Source of the DNA: Aeromonas taiwanensis
GTDB lineage: Bacteria > Pseudomonadota > Gammaproteobacteria > Enterobacterales > Aeromonadaceae
NCBI RefSeq assembly: GCF_000820165.1
Contig: NZ_CDDD01000100.1
Location: 56,141-120,140 of the forward strand
Reading direction: 5' to 3'
Length of the DNA: 64,000 bases
Shown here: positions 8,742 through 19,956 of the stretch, piece after piece
Numbering within the stretch: position 1 is the first letter of the stretch
Layout of the letters: the number at the start of each line of letters is the position of its first letter
Program-made: the position numbers and the translations under genes
The notes under the pieces: generated by a model
Told to the model about the DNA's origin: nothing
Databases searched by the model: none
Seen by the model: only the letters and a program-made list of their open reading frames with translations

Positions 8742-11700
8742 ATGCGTCTGAAATTGATCAAACTCGCCGGTTTCAAGTCGTTTGTCGAGCCGACCCGCAT
8801 CGAACTCAACGCCGACATGACCGCCGTGGTGGGCCCCAATGGCTGCGGCAAATCCAATGTCATCGACGCCGTGCGCTGGGTGCTGGGGGAGAGCTCCGCC
8901 CGCCACCTGCGCGGGGAAAACATGACGGACGTCATCTTCAACGGCTCCATCAACCGCAGCGCCCACGGTCGCGCCTCGGTGGAACTGGTATTCGACAATC
9001 CCCACAACCGGGTTCCCGGCGAGTTCGGCCGTTTCACCGAGATCTCGGTGCGCCGCGAAGTGCTGCGCGACGGCTCCAACCACTACCAGATCAACGGCCA
9101 GAAGTGCCGTCGCAAGGACGTGACCGACCTCTTCCTCGGCACCGGCCTCGGGCCGCGCAGCTACGCCATCATCGAGCAGGGCACCGTCAGCCGGCTGGTG
9201 GAGTCGCGCCCCGCCGATCTCAAGCTGTTCATGGAAGAGGCCGCCGGGGTCTCCCGCTACAAGGAAAGGCGCCGGGAGACCGAGCAGCGCATCCGCCATA
9301 CCCAGGAGAACCTGGAGCGCCTCGGCGACATCCGCAGCGAACTGGGGTCGCGCCTCGATCACCTCAAAGCCCAGGCCGAGACCGCCGAGCGCTACAAGCA
9401 GCTCAAGAGCCGTTCGCGCGCTGCCCGGGCCGAGCTTATCGGTTCCGAACTGTGGGCGCTGGAGACGCGCCTCGGGGAGGCCAAGAGCGAGCTGGCCCAG
9501 GCCGAGCAGGCGCTGGTGGCCCTCGATGCCAAGCGCACCTCGGACGAAGGGCGCCACGTCACTCTCTCGGTGGCCCGCCAGGAGGCGCAGGCCGAACAGG
9601 CGAGCCGCCAGCAGCAGATCTTTCTCGGCGGCCAGGCCATCGCCCGTCTCGAGCAGCAGCAGTTGCACCAGACCGAACTCGGCCGCGACTGGCAGGCGAG
9701 GCGCCAGGCCCTTTGCGAGCGCATCGAGGGACTCAGGGCCCAGCTGGCGAGCCAGCAGGATCAGCTGAGCGAGGGGGCACTCAAGGCCGAGGTGGAGTCG
9801 GCGCGGCTCGAGCAGTGTGAGCAGTTACTCGCCGACCAGCAGGGTGTGCGCGCGGCGGCCGGTGAGCGGCTCGAGCAGGCGCGTCAGCGTCAGCAACAGT
9901 GGCAGCAGCAGCTTGGCCAGTTGCAGGGGCGGCTCAACCAGACCCGCACCGAGGTGAACGGCCTGCAAGAGCTGCAGGCCAAGACCCGGCTCGCCCGTCT
10001 CAAGCTGGAGGATGAACAGGCCGGCCCCCTCGGCGGGGAGGAGAGCCTGCAACCCGCCCTCGATTCCCTGGCGGCGGAGCTTGCGCTCTCCCGCGCCCGT
10101 CATGAGGAAGCCGAAGCGGCGTGGCAGGCCGGCGTGGCCCGTCACGAAGGGCTCAAGGCCGAGCTGGGTCGCCAGCAGGGCTCGCAGCGGGAGCTGGAGG
10201 CCCGCCTCGCCACCCTGGATCAGATCCTGGGGGAGCAGATGGCGGGCGCCACCCTGGCGGATCGGCTGCAGGTGGCCCCCGAGTGGGCCGGGGCCCTCGA
10301 CAAGGTGCTCGGCCGCTGGCTCACTGCAACGCCTGCGGACGAGTGCAATCTGGCGCAGCCCGGGCTCTGGATTGGCCAGGCCCACCCCGCCGTCCCCGGC
10401 ACCCTGGCGGCCCGGCTAGGCGGCGAGCATATTCCGGCCTTCCTCAATGCCATCTGGTTGGCACAGAGTCGGGAGGAGGCGCTGGCTCGCCTGCCCGAAC
10501 TCGCCGCCGGTGAGTCGTTGCTCACTCCCGCCGGGGACTGGTTCGGCCCGAACTGGGCGGATCTGGGTGAGGGGGGCGCCCTCGGCACCCTGGCGCTGCT
10601 CGGCGAGCGTGAGCGGTTGCACACCGAGCAGGCCGCAGGCCGGCAGACGCTGGCCCAGCTGGACAGGCAACTGGCGGAGGCTGATGCCACCCGGGCCCAG
10701 CTGCACGGCGCCCATGAGCTGGCCCAGCGTACCCTGCGGGAGCAGGAGCAGCAGTGGCAGCAGCTGCGCGAGGCCTGGAGTCTGCAAGAGGGGCAGCGCC
10801 AGGCGCGCATGCAGCGCCTCGGCCAGCTGGGAGAGGAGCTGACCCGGCTGGATAAGGAGCAGGCCGAGGAAGCCGGACGCCTGGACGCCGCCAGGGCCAG
10901 GCTCGAGCTGGACGAAGCGACCCTGAGCGAGCAGCAGGAGCAGGGGGAGACGCTGGCCGAGGCGCTGTTGCTCGCCCAGGAGCAGGTGAGCGGGGCGGAG
11001 CGGGGGCTGGAAGAGGCCCGCCTGCGCCGGGAGCAGCAACAGGCCAGCTGTCAGCGGTTGCAACTGGAGCAGCAGAATCTGTCCCAGCTCATCGCCGTGC
11101 GGGAGCAGGAGCTCTCGCGCCTCGGGCTGGAACTGACCGCGCTCAAGGAGCCGGGGGCCGAGCCCGGTCAGGATCTGACCCCCCTGCTGGCGGAGCAGCG
11201 CAATCTGGAGGCGCAGCAACTGGCCTGCCATCAGCGGCTGGCGGAGCTGGAGCGCCAGTTAGGGGAGCTGGAGCTGGCCAGAGGTGCCGATCACAAGCAA
11301 CTGGTGCAGATACAGGAGAAGCTGGCAACCCTGCGTCTCGAGCGCGAGCGCAACCTCACCCGCAGGCAAGGGTTGCACGAGCAGTTCGAGGAGCTGGGGG
11401 TGAGGCTGGTGGATCTCGATCAGGCCGTGCTGATTGCCGCCGATCGTGGCAAGCTGCGCCAGGAGATCCAGACCCTGGAGGCGCAGGTGGAGGCGCTTGG
11501 CGCCATCAACCTGGCGGCGCTGGAGGAGTACGAAGAGGCGAAAACCCGCTCGAGTTACCTGGAAAACCAGTGCCAGGATCTGGAGCAGGCCCTCGACACC
11601 CTGAGCCAAGCTATTAAAAGAATTGATAAAGAAACACAAATACGCTTCCGCGACACTTTCGATAAGGTCAATGAAGATTTAAAATCCCTGTTTCCAAAAG

Positions 11701-12113
11701 TGTTTGGGGGAGGCAGTGCCTGGCTTGAGCTGACCTCGGATGATCTTTTGGAGGCCGGAGTGAGCATCATGGCAAGACCTCCGGGCAAGAAGAATGCTAC
11801 CATTGCCCTGCTTTCCGGGGGGGAGAAGGCGCTAACCGCCCTTGCGCTGGTTTTTGCCATCTTCAGACTCAATCCAGCACCATTTTGTCTGCTGGATGAG
11901 GTGGATGCACCGCTCGATGAAGTGAACGTCGGTCGCTTCTGTTCTCTTGTCAAAGAGATGTCGAGCACAGTACAGTTCGTTTACATCAGTCATAATAAGG
12001 TCTCCATGGAGATGGCCGAGCAGCTGGTTGGCGTCACGATGCAAGAGCCCGGGGTTTCGCGCATAGTGTCGGTCGATATCGGTGAAGCCGTCGCTTTGGC
12101 TGAGCAAAACTAG
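8742..12113 (+). CDS. smc: Chromosome segregation ATPase SMC
   Basis: SMC proteins are ring-forming ATPases that organise the chromosome. This 1123-residue protein has the N-terminal Walker A GPNGCGKS at residues 31-38, two long coiled coils very rich in Gln, Glu, Leu and Ala, a hinge at about 500-620, and the C-terminal ABC signature LLSGGEKALT near 1022 followed by Walker B FCLLDEVDAPLDE near 1047. Before the C-terminal head, about 100 bases switch to AT-rich codons (11600-11700), unlike the surrounding gene. It is slightly shorter than usual (about 1150-1190). It begins the smc-zipA-ligA cluster. Confidence 0.95.
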   Translation: MRLKLIKLAGFKSFVEPTRIELNADMTAVVGPNGCGKSNVIDAVRWVLGESSARHLRGENMTDVIFNGSINRSAHGRASVELVFDNPHNRVPGEFGRFTEISVRREVLRDGSNHYQINGQKCRRKDVTDLFLGTGLGPRSYAIIEQGTVSRLVESRPADLKLFMEEAAGVSRYKERRRETEQRIRHTQENLERLGDIRSELGSRLDHLKAQAETAERYKQLKSRSRAARAELIGSELWALETRLGEAKSELAQAEQALVALDAKRTSDEGRHVTLSVARQEAQAEQASRQQQIFLGGQAIARLEQQQLHQTELGRDWQARRQALCERIEGLRAQLASQQDQLSEGALKAEVESARLEQCEQLLADQQGVRAAAGERLEQARQRQQQWQQQLGQLQGRLNQTRTEVNGLQELQAKTRLARLKLEDEQAGPLGGEESLQPALDSLAAELALSRARHEEAEAAWQAGVARHEGLKAELGRQQGSQRELEARLATLDQILGEQMAGATLADRLQVAPEWAGALDKVLGRWLTATPADECNLAQPGLWIGQAHPAVPGTLAARLGGEHIPAFLNAIWLAQSREEALARLPELAAGESLLTPAGDWFGPNWADLGEGGALGTLALLGERERLHTEQAAGRQTLAQLDRQLAEADATRAQLHGAHELAQRTLREQEQQWQQLREAWSLQEGQRQARMQRLGQLGEELTRLDKEQAEEAGRLDAARARLELDEATLSEQQEQGETLAEALLLAQEQVSGAERGLEEARLRREQQQASCQRLQLEQQNLSQLIAVREQELSRLGLELTALKEPGAEPGQDLTPLLAEQRNLEAQQLACHQRLAELERQLGELELARGADHKQLVQIQEKLATLRLERERNLTRRQGLHEQFEELGVRLVDLDQAVLIAADRGKLRQEIQTLEAQVEALGAINLAALEEYEEAKTRSSYLENQCQDLEQALDTLSQAIKRIDKETQIRFRDTFDKVNEDLKSLFPKVFGGGSAWLELTSDDLLEAGVSIMARPPGKKNATIALLSGGEKALTALALVFAIFRLNPAPFCLLDEVDAPLDEVNVGRFCSLVKEMSSTVQFVYISHNKVSMEMAEQLVGVTMQEPGVSRIVSVDIGEAVALAEQN

Positions 12114-12128
12114 AAAGAGAAGCAGCTA

Positions 12129-13262
12129 ATGCAGGAATTGCGTTACATCTTGGTTGCCCTGGGCGGTATTGCCATCGCGGCATTGCTCATTCACGGGTTG
12201 TGGAGCAACAGAAAAAATCGTCAGGCACCGATCAAGGAAAAACCCCTGGGTCGGATGGAATCCAAGTCGCGGGAGCGTGACAACGATGCGTTTGACAGCG
12301 ATGGTATCGGCCAGGTGCGCGTGGTCAGTGGTGGTCGCCGTGCCGAGCCCAAGCTGCGTGGGGAAGAAGCCCGTCAGCCAGAGCCCCGCCGTGTCGCCCC
12401 CGCGCCCGCCTTCGATGACGAAGATGACGACGCCGATCTGCCGCCTCCCGTGGTGCGCAAACCCGCCGCACGTCCGGCGCCGCAGCCCGTCTATCAAGAA
12501 GAGGACGAGTACGAGGAGCCGAGTGCAGAGCCTGTCGAAGAGGCGCCTGCCGCCCCGGTGCGCAAGCCTGCCCAGGTGATCCGCCGCACGCCGGTGCACC
12601 GTTCCCGTCCTCAGCGCGAACCCATGATGCAGCCGCTGGATGAAGAGCCGCTGGTGGAGCCTGCCTATGCCCAGGCACCGACCTTCGGTGCTCGCGAGGC
12701 CGCTCCTGCACCGCAGCAGGCGCCCCGCTATGCCCAGCCTGCCCCTGCGTATGAAGAGCCCGCCTACGATGACGAGCCGGCCTACGAAGAGCCGATCCGC
12801 GCGGTCGAGCCTGAGCCTGCTCCCGCCCCGGTCGAGAAGATCTGGCAGGATGTCTATGTCATCAACCTGATGGCGCGTCCCGGCCACGATCTGCAAGGGG
12901 CGACCCTGCTCTCCTCCCTGCTGGCGCTCGGATTCAAGTTTGGCGAGATGGACATCTTCCACCGCCACGAGGATCTCGGCGGCAAGGGCGAAGTGCTCTT
13001 CTCCATGATCAACATGGTCAAGCCGGGCACCTTCAATCCGTACCGGATGGAGCAGTTCAGCACCCCGGGTGTGTCGCTCTTCATGCAACTGCCCCTGCGC
13101 AGCAATGCGGCCTTCGCGTTCGAGCACATGTTGCAGGCGGCCGATCAGCTGGCCAGCGATCTCGATGCCATGCTGACCGACGCCTCGCGCAGCCCGCTGA
13201 GCGATGACGACATCGCCCGCTATCGCCACGAGCTGGCAGCCTACGAGGCCAGCCGCGACTGA
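12129..13262 (+). CDS. zipA: Cell division protein ZipA
   Basis: ZipA anchors FtsZ to the inner membrane at the division site. The 377-residue protein has an N-terminal membrane helix (residues 5-24, LRYILVALGGIAIAALLIHG), a basic patch, a long Pro/Ala/Glu-rich linker (about residues 80-235) with repeated acidic EEP and EPAY units, and a C-terminal ZipA domain (about 240-370) with DVYVINLMARPGHDLQG and FGEMDIFHRHEDLGGKGEVLFSM split over its length. It starts 15 bases after smc and is probably co-transcribed with it. Confidence 0.95.
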   Translation: MQELRYILVALGGIAIAALLIHGLWSNRKNRQAPIKEKPLGRMESKSRERDNDAFDSDGIGQVRVVSGGRRAEPKLRGEEARQPEPRRVAPAPAFDDEDDDADLPPPVVRKPAARPAPQPVYQEEDEYEEPSAEPVEEAPAAPVRKPAQVIRRTPVHRSRPQREPMMQPLDEEPLVEPAYAQAPTFGAREAAPAPQQAPRYAQPAPAYEEPAYDDEPAYEEPIRAVEPEPAPAPVEKIWQDVYVINLMARPGHDLQGATLLSSLLALGFKFGEMDIFHRHEDLGGKGEVLFSMINMVKPGTFNPYRMEQFSTPGVSLFMQLPLRSNAAFAFEHMLQAADQLASDLDAMLTDASRSPLSDDDIARYRHELAAYEASRD

Positions 13263-13285
13263 TGCGCTCCTGGCGTTGACCATGA

Positions 13286-15367
<2,082 letters not shown>

Positions 15368-15389
15368 GGCGCTCCCCCTCGCACTTGAA

Positions 15390-15415
15390 AGAACCCGGCC
15401 TTGTGGCCGGGTTCT
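15390..15415. terminator. Terminator between convergent ligA and binding-protein gene
   Basis: An 11-base perfect stem with a TTGT loop lies between the ligA stop and the stop of the next, leftward gene; its flanks could serve both directions. Confidence 0.8.
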
Positions 15416-15432
15416 TTGTTTGGGGCGGTGCG

Positions 15433-16416
15433 TCACTCACGCCAGAGTATTTTGTAGCGCCACTTGTCGGGCAGGGTGAGTTGCCAGCGGGCCAGCTCGC
15501 TCTTGCTGAAGACATATTCGCCGCGCAGGGCGGCGCGCGGTGCCAGGGTCCTGGGCTGGGCCCCTGCCAGGATGGCATTGACCAGTTCGGCCGCCTTGGC
15601 CCCCTGATCGCGGCCATCCAGCACCAGGCCGCCGATGGCCTTGCCCTTGCCCACCGTAAACTCCCAGAAACAGAACAGCGGCACCGGGCTGTGGGCGCTG
15701 GTCCACGCCAGCACCTGCTGCTCGTCCACGTGCCTGCCCTGATCGTCGGTGAGGGTGTGATAGAGGCCGACGAAGATGGCGTCATGGCCACTCTGCCTGG
15801 CGCCGAGCACGGCCTCCTGCCACAGGCCGTAGTTGCCGATCAGCTGGCTGTTGACCAGGGTTTGGCCGATGCGCAGCTCGGTCTGGCTCCTGAACTCGTC
15901 CTCGATGGCGGTGAGGGAGACATTGCTCGAGTCGAACAGCACCAGTGCCTTCTTGATCCCCCCCATCATCTGGCTCATCTCGCTGATGTTGCGCTTGAGC
16001 AGGGGGCGCTCCAGCACGCCGGTGATCATGGGATGGCCGACCAGCCCCTTGTGGCGCGGATTCTCGTTCATGCCGAGAAACACCACAGGGGTGCCGAGCG
16101 CGGCGATGTCTCTGGCCAGGTAGTTGATGGCGTTGTCATCGCCAAGGATCACCAGATCCGGCTTGCTCTGCCGGTAGTAGGCGAGCGCCTGCTCGGCGAT
16201 CCGGTCGAAGTCGTCAGGAGAGCGGCGCTTGGTGTCCATGTAGAAGTAGTTGAGGCGGTGGTGGTCACCCAGGTGGGCCTCCAGGCTGGCGCTGTAGCTT
16301 CTGTCCCACAGGTATTCGGGGTGGTAGCTGCTGATCACCAGGATCTCGGCGGCCCACAGCCGCAGCGGGAGGGCGCACAGCAGCAGTAACAACAGCCGCA
16401 AGGGAGGGTTGGTCAT
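15433..16416 (-). CDS. Periplasmic ABC-type substrate-binding protein (PF04392-like)
   Basis: The 327-residue protein has a signal peptide (residues 1-22, ending LRLWA) and a type 1 periplasmic binding fold: AEILVISSYHPEYLW at the start, KPDLVILGDDNAINYLA, TPVVFLGMNENPR, and a C-terminal IGGLVLDGRDQGAKAAELVNAIL segment typical of ABC_sub_bind (YtrE/TrpX-like) proteins. Similar domains also sit in sensory kinases, so it may be an uptake or a signalling component. No transporter genes are next to it. Start chosen at the ATG with GGAGG just upstream. Confidence 0.8.
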   Translation of the reverse strand: MTNPPLRLLLLLLCALPLRLWAAEILVISSYHPEYLWDRSYSASLEAHLGDHHRLNYFYMDTKRRSPDDFDRIAEQALAYYRQSKPDLVILGDDNAINYLARDIAALGTPVVFLGMNENPRHKGLVGHPMITGVLERPLLKRNISEMSQMMGGIKKALVLFDSSNVSLTAIEDEFRSQTELRIGQTLVNSQLIGNYGLWQEAVLGARQSGHDAIFVGLYHTLTDDQGRHVDEQQVLAWTSAHSPVPLFCFWEFTVGKGKAIGGLVLDGRDQGAKAAELVNAILAGAQPRTLAPRAALRGEYVFSKSELARWQLTLPDKWRYKILWRE

Positions 16417-16854
16417 GTCGCTTCCAGATGGACAGGGAGAGTCGTCACCCATTATGTCCATTTTGGTGCAACTCTGTCCCGGTCAATTACTGTCGGAGGG
16501 GGAATTCTTTTTCTGGCCGGCCGGATGAGGCGCCAGCCCGCCCCCCGTCTGGGGTAGGCTAAGAAAGCCCCTTTTGACGCTGGTTGTGAACTGCCCCACT
16601 CCTCCCAAAACCTGTTCTGGATCAAGAAACAGGGTATCGCTTTGGTGCCTAATAGCCCCACATATAGGGGTTAGTGAAATAAAAACACCCATATGTTGTG
16701 TTGTTAAGCTGTGTATAAGTCGTCACCCTCTCAGTGTCAGCCCAGGTGTTGCAAGCCCCGGCTGATTTTATTTGCGCCGGGGACAGGTGCGGGGAAGGGG
16801 ACTCCATAGGGCGAGCCGAGGGTGGCCGCCAGGCCTTTAATGCGGGGATATTCG
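16417..16854. other. Gene-free region upstream of nrdD
   Basis: This 438-base stretch contains no convincing gene. The part at 16640-16720 is AT-rich and holds two dyads described separately as candidate NrdR boxes, plus likely promoter elements for nrdD. The nrdD leader is then over 150 bases long. Confidence 0.6.
16656..16702 (+). promoter_or_regulatory. Candidate tandem NrdR boxes
   Basis: Two dyads with an ATAT core sit 30 bases apart centre to centre. The downstream one (16684-16702) has perfect AACAC/GTGTT arms and fits the NrdR consensus well; the upstream one (16656-16670, CCCC/GGGG arms) fits only in its core. Paired NrdR boxes about three helical turns apart are the usual arrangement in front of ribonucleotide reductase operons. 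Confidence 0.5.
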
Positions 16855-18972
16855 ATGAAACCGGTAGTGATCAAACGCGATGGATGTCGTGCACCATTCA
16901 ATGGCCAACTGATCGCCGAGGCGGTGAGCCGGGCGGCGGAAGCGGTCAATCAGGCCAACCCGGCGCTGGCTGCGCGCATCGCAAACGCGGTCAGCCAGGA
17001 GCTGGAAGGGCGCGGCGAGGTGGACATCCACGAGATCCAGAACCGGGTCGAGAACCACCTGATGGCGTCTGACGACAAGGCCATCGCCCGCGCCTACATC
17101 GAGTACCGGCACGACCGGGATCAGGCCCGCGAGGCCCGCGGCCGCCTGGCCCAGGAGATCCGTGGCCTGGTGGAGCAGACCAACGCGGCCCTGCTCAACG
17201 AGAACGCCAACAAGGATTCCAAGGTGATCCCGACCCAGCGCGACCTGCTGGCGGGCATCGTCGCCAAGCACTACGCCATCAGCCACATGCTGCCCCGGGA
17301 GGTGGTGCAGGCCCACGAGAGCGGCGATCTGCACTTCCACGATCTCGACTACTCCCCCTTCTTCCCCATGTTCAACTGCATGCTGATCGATCTGCAGGGG
17401 ATGCTGACCCACGGCTTCAAGATGGGCAACGCGGAGATCGACACCCCCAAATCCATCAGCACCGCCACCGCGGTCACCGCCCAGATCATCGCCCAGGTGG
17501 CGAGCCACATCTATGGCGGCACCACCATCAACCGCATCGACGAGGTGCTGGCGCCCTATGTGACCATCAGCTGGCACAAGCACCGGGAGGTGGCCGAGGA
17601 GTGGGGGATCCAGGACGTGGATGCCTACGCCATGGCTCGCACCGAGAAGGAGTGCCACGACGCCTTCCAGTCCCTGGAATACGAGGTGAACACCCTGCAC
17701 ACCGCCAACGGCCAGACCCCCTTCGTCACCTTCGGCTTTGGCCTCGGGGCCAGCTGGGAGTCGCGCCTCATCCAGCGCGCCATTCTCGGCAACCGCATCG
17801 CCGGCCTTGGCAAGAACAGGAAGACCGCCGTCTTCCCGAAACTGGTGTTCGCCATCAAGGATGGCCTGAACCACAAGCAGGGCGATCCCAACTACGACAT
17901 CAAGCAGCTGGCCCTGGAGTGCGCCTCCAAGCGTATGTACCCGGACATCCTCAACTACGACCAGGTGGTCAAGGTCACCGGCTCCTTCAAGACCCCCATG
18001 GGGTGCCGCTCCTTCCTCGGCGCCTACGAGGAACACGGCGAGCTGGTGCACGAGGGGCGCAACAACTTAGGCGTGGTGAGCCTCAACCTGCCGCGCATCG
18101 CGTTGAAATCCCGCGATGAGGCGGACTTCTGGGACAAGCTGGATACCGCCCTGCGGGTGGCCAAGCAGGCGCTGATGTACCGCATCGAGCGTCTCAAGGG
18201 GGTCAAGGCCAGGGTCGCCCCCATCCTCTACATGGAGGGGGCCTGCGGCGTGCGCCTCAAGGCAGACGACAACATCAGCGAGATCTTCAAGCACGGCCGC
18301 GCCTCCATTTCCCTGGGCTACATCGGGGTGCACGAGACCATCAACGCCCTGTTCGGCACCGACACCCATCTGTTCGACAGCGAGGTGTTGCGGGAGAAGG
18401 CCATCGCCATCATTGCGCGGCTCAAGGCGGCCACCGACGAGTGGAAAGAAGAGACCGGCTACGGCTTCAGCCTCTACTCCACCCCGAGCGAGAACCTCTG
18501 CACCCGCTTCTGCCGCATCGACGCCAAGGAGTTCGGCGTGGTGGCCGGGGTGACCGACAAGGGCTACTACACCAACAGCTTCCATCTGGACGTGGAGAAG
18601 CAGGTGAACCCCTACGACAAGCTGGACTTCGAGGCGCCCTATCCGCCCATCGCCAGCGGCGGTTTCATCTGCTATGGCGAGTATCCCAATATCCAGCACA
18701 ACCTGGAGGCGCTGGAGAACGTCTGGGATTACAGCTATGACAAGGTGCCCTATTACGGGACCAACACCCCCATCGACGAGTGCTACGACTGCGGCTTCAC
18801 TGGCGAGTTCGAGTGCACCTCCAAGGGCTTCACCTGCCCGCGCTGCGGCAACCACGACCCGGCCAAGGTGTCGGTGACCCGTCGGGTGTGCGGCTACCTC
18901 GGCAGCCCGGATGCGCGCCCCTTCAACGCGGGCAAGCAGGAAGAGGTGAAGCGCCGCGTCAAGCACATGTGA
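16855..18972 (+). CDS. nrdD: Anaerobic ribonucleoside-triphosphate reductase NrdD
   Basis: NrdD is the class III reductase that makes dNTPs without oxygen, using a glycyl radical. The 705-residue product has an N-terminal ATP-cone (VIKRDGCRAPFNGQLI), the ten-stranded barrel with substrate motifs, a four-cysteine zinc site (CYDCGF at about 641 and CPRCGN at about 660), and the glycyl-radical loop RRVCGYLG with the radical Gly at residue 680. The ATG at 16855 follows a purine-rich GCGGGGATA and begins at the family's first conserved residues. nrdG follows, giving the standard pair. Confidence 0.97.
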   Translation: MKPVVIKRDGCRAPFNGQLIAEAVSRAAEAVNQANPALAARIANAVSQELEGRGEVDIHEIQNRVENHLMASDDKAIARAYIEYRHDRDQAREARGRLAQEIRGLVEQTNAALLNENANKDSKVIPTQRDLLAGIVAKHYAISHMLPREVVQAHESGDLHFHDLDYSPFFPMFNCMLIDLQGMLTHGFKMGNAEIDTPKSISTATAVTAQIIAQVASHIYGGTTINRIDEVLAPYVTISWHKHREVAEEWGIQDVDAYAMARTEKECHDAFQSLEYEVNTLHTANGQTPFVTFGFGLGASWESRLIQRAILGNRIAGLGKNRKTAVFPKLVFAIKDGLNHKQGDPNYDIKQLALECASKRMYPDILNYDQVVKVTGSFKTPMGCRSFLGAYEEHGELVHEGRNNLGVVSLNLPRIALKSRDEADFWDKLDTALRVAKQALMYRIERLKGVKARVAPILYMEGACGVRLKADDNISEIFKHGRASISLGYIGVHETINALFGTDTHLFDSEVLREKAIAIIARLKAATDEWKEETGYGFSLYSTPSENLCTRFCRIDAKEFGVVAGVTDKGYYTNSFHLDVEKQVNPYDKLDFEAPYPPIASGGFICYGEYPNIQHNLEALENVWDYSYDKVPYYGTNTPIDECYDCGFTGEFECTSKGFTCPRCGNHDPAKVSVTRRVCGYLGSPDARPFNAGKQEEVKRRVKHM

Positions 18973-18993
18973 ACGCAGTGGCGATGTAGCACC

Positions 18994-19017
18994 GGCCCCT
19001 GACTCCAGGGGCCATTT
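18994..19017 (+). terminator. Hairpin between nrdD and nrdG
   Basis: A seven-base GC stem (18994-19000 with 19007-19013) followed by ATTTT lies 22 bases after nrdD. It could reduce transcription into nrdG or protect the nrdD message end. Confidence 0.45.
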
Positions 19018-19070
19018 TCATGGGGGGGCGGCCCCTGGCGCCGTCCCGTGAGGAGAGCAGGAAACAAGCG

Positions 19071-19583
19071 ATGCACTACCACCAGTACTATCCGGTCGAT
19101 GTGATCAACGGTCCCGGCACCCGTGCCACCCTGTTCGTGTCGGGCTGCGAACACCAGTGCCCCGGCTGCTACAACCAGAGCACCTGGCGCCTCGATGGCG
19201 GCAAACTGTTCGATCAGGCCATGAGCGATCGCATCATTGCGGATCTTAACGACACCCGCATCAAGCGGCGGGGGCTGTCGCTCTCCGGCGGCGATCCGCT
19301 CCACCCTGCCAACGTGCCTTTTGTGCTGGCGCTGGTGCAGCGGGTGCACGCCGAGTGCCCGGGCAAGGACATCTGGTGCTGGACCGGCTATCTGCTCGGC
19401 GAACTCAGCCCGGCCCAGCGGGAGCTGGTGGCCTTGCTGGACGTGCTGGTGGACGGCAAGTTCGAGAAGGGGCTGGCGGATCCCGGCCTGCTGTGGCGCG
19501 GCAGCAGCAACCAGATCATTCACCACCTCGATGCATGGCGGGCGCAACAGGGGCAAGGCATCCCCTGTCAGGTTTGCAGTTGA
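19071..19583 (+). CDS. nrdG: NrdD-activating radical SAM enzyme NrdG
   Basis: NrdG uses a 4Fe-4S cluster and S-adenosylmethionine to place the radical on NrdD. The 170-residue protein shows the cluster motif CEHQCPGC (CX3CX2C, residues 26-33), then LSLSGGDPL and DIWCWTGYLLGEL, as in E. coli NrdG. The start chosen follows AGGAGAGCAGG and gives the family's MHYHQYYPVDVINGPG N-terminus. The C-terminus ends with an extra CQVC pair, which I cannot assign. Confidence 0.95.
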   Translation: MHYHQYYPVDVINGPGTRATLFVSGCEHQCPGCYNQSTWRLDGGKLFDQAMSDRIIADLNDTRIKRRGLSLSGGDPLHPANVPFVLALVQRVHAECPGKDIWCWTGYLLGELSPAQRELVALLDVLVDGKFEKGLADPGLLWRGSSNQIIHHLDAWRAQQGQGIPCQVCS

Positions 19584-19646
19584 GGCCAGGGATGTTTATG
19601 GTTAGCCCATTCCAATTCCTGCGACATCGTTACGAGGAGATGCGCG

Positions 19647-19817
19647 ATGAACAATCTGCTCAAGATCCTGCTGGCCATTTTTCTGCCCCCGGTCTGCGCC
19701 TTTATCCAGGTGGGCTTCAGCCTGCATTTCTTGATCAACATAGTGCTGACCCTGCTCGGCGGTCTGCCCGGCATGGTCCACGCGCTCTGGCTGGTGGTGA
19801 GCGACAAGCGCGGCTGA
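19647..19817 (+). CDS. YqaE/Pmp3-family small membrane protein
   Basis: A 56-residue protein made of two membrane helices around a conserved PPVCAFIQVGFSLHFLINI segment and ending LLGGLPGMVHALWLV, the full length of the Pmp3/UPF0057 family. Family members are stress-induced membrane proteins that affect membrane potential in yeast and plants; the bacterial role is unclear. GAGGAG lies eight bases ahead of the ATG. A strong terminator follows. It is a single gene after nrdG. Confidence 0.9.
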   Translation: MNNLLKILLAIFLPPVCAFIQVGFSLHFLINIVLTLLGGLPGMVHALWLVVSDKRG

Positions 19818-19829
19818 TCCGCCCGATTG

Positions 19830-19860
19830 AAAAAGGCCAACCCTGGGGTTGGCCTTTTTG
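19830..19860. terminator. Terminator after the YqaE-like gene
   Basis: A 13-base stem with a CTGG loop and flanking A-run and T-run, 12 bases after the stop codon. Confidence 0.88.
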
Positions 19861-19956
19861 TTGCCCGCCAGATGGGGGCTTCCCGTATGAGCCCTTTCAT
19901 CTGACACTGGCACGTCGTTCAAGGAGCCGAACGGTGCAACGAAGAGGGAGTGTCGA

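Noticed and set aside
8742..12113. Repetitive Gln/Glu/Ala/Leu-rich coding sequence, looked at as a possible repeat protein
   Set aside because: It is the normal coiled-coil region of SMC flanked by intact ATPase head motifs.
12370..12830. Pro/Ala/Glu-rich repeats
   Set aside because: They are the disordered linker of ZipA, expected for the family.
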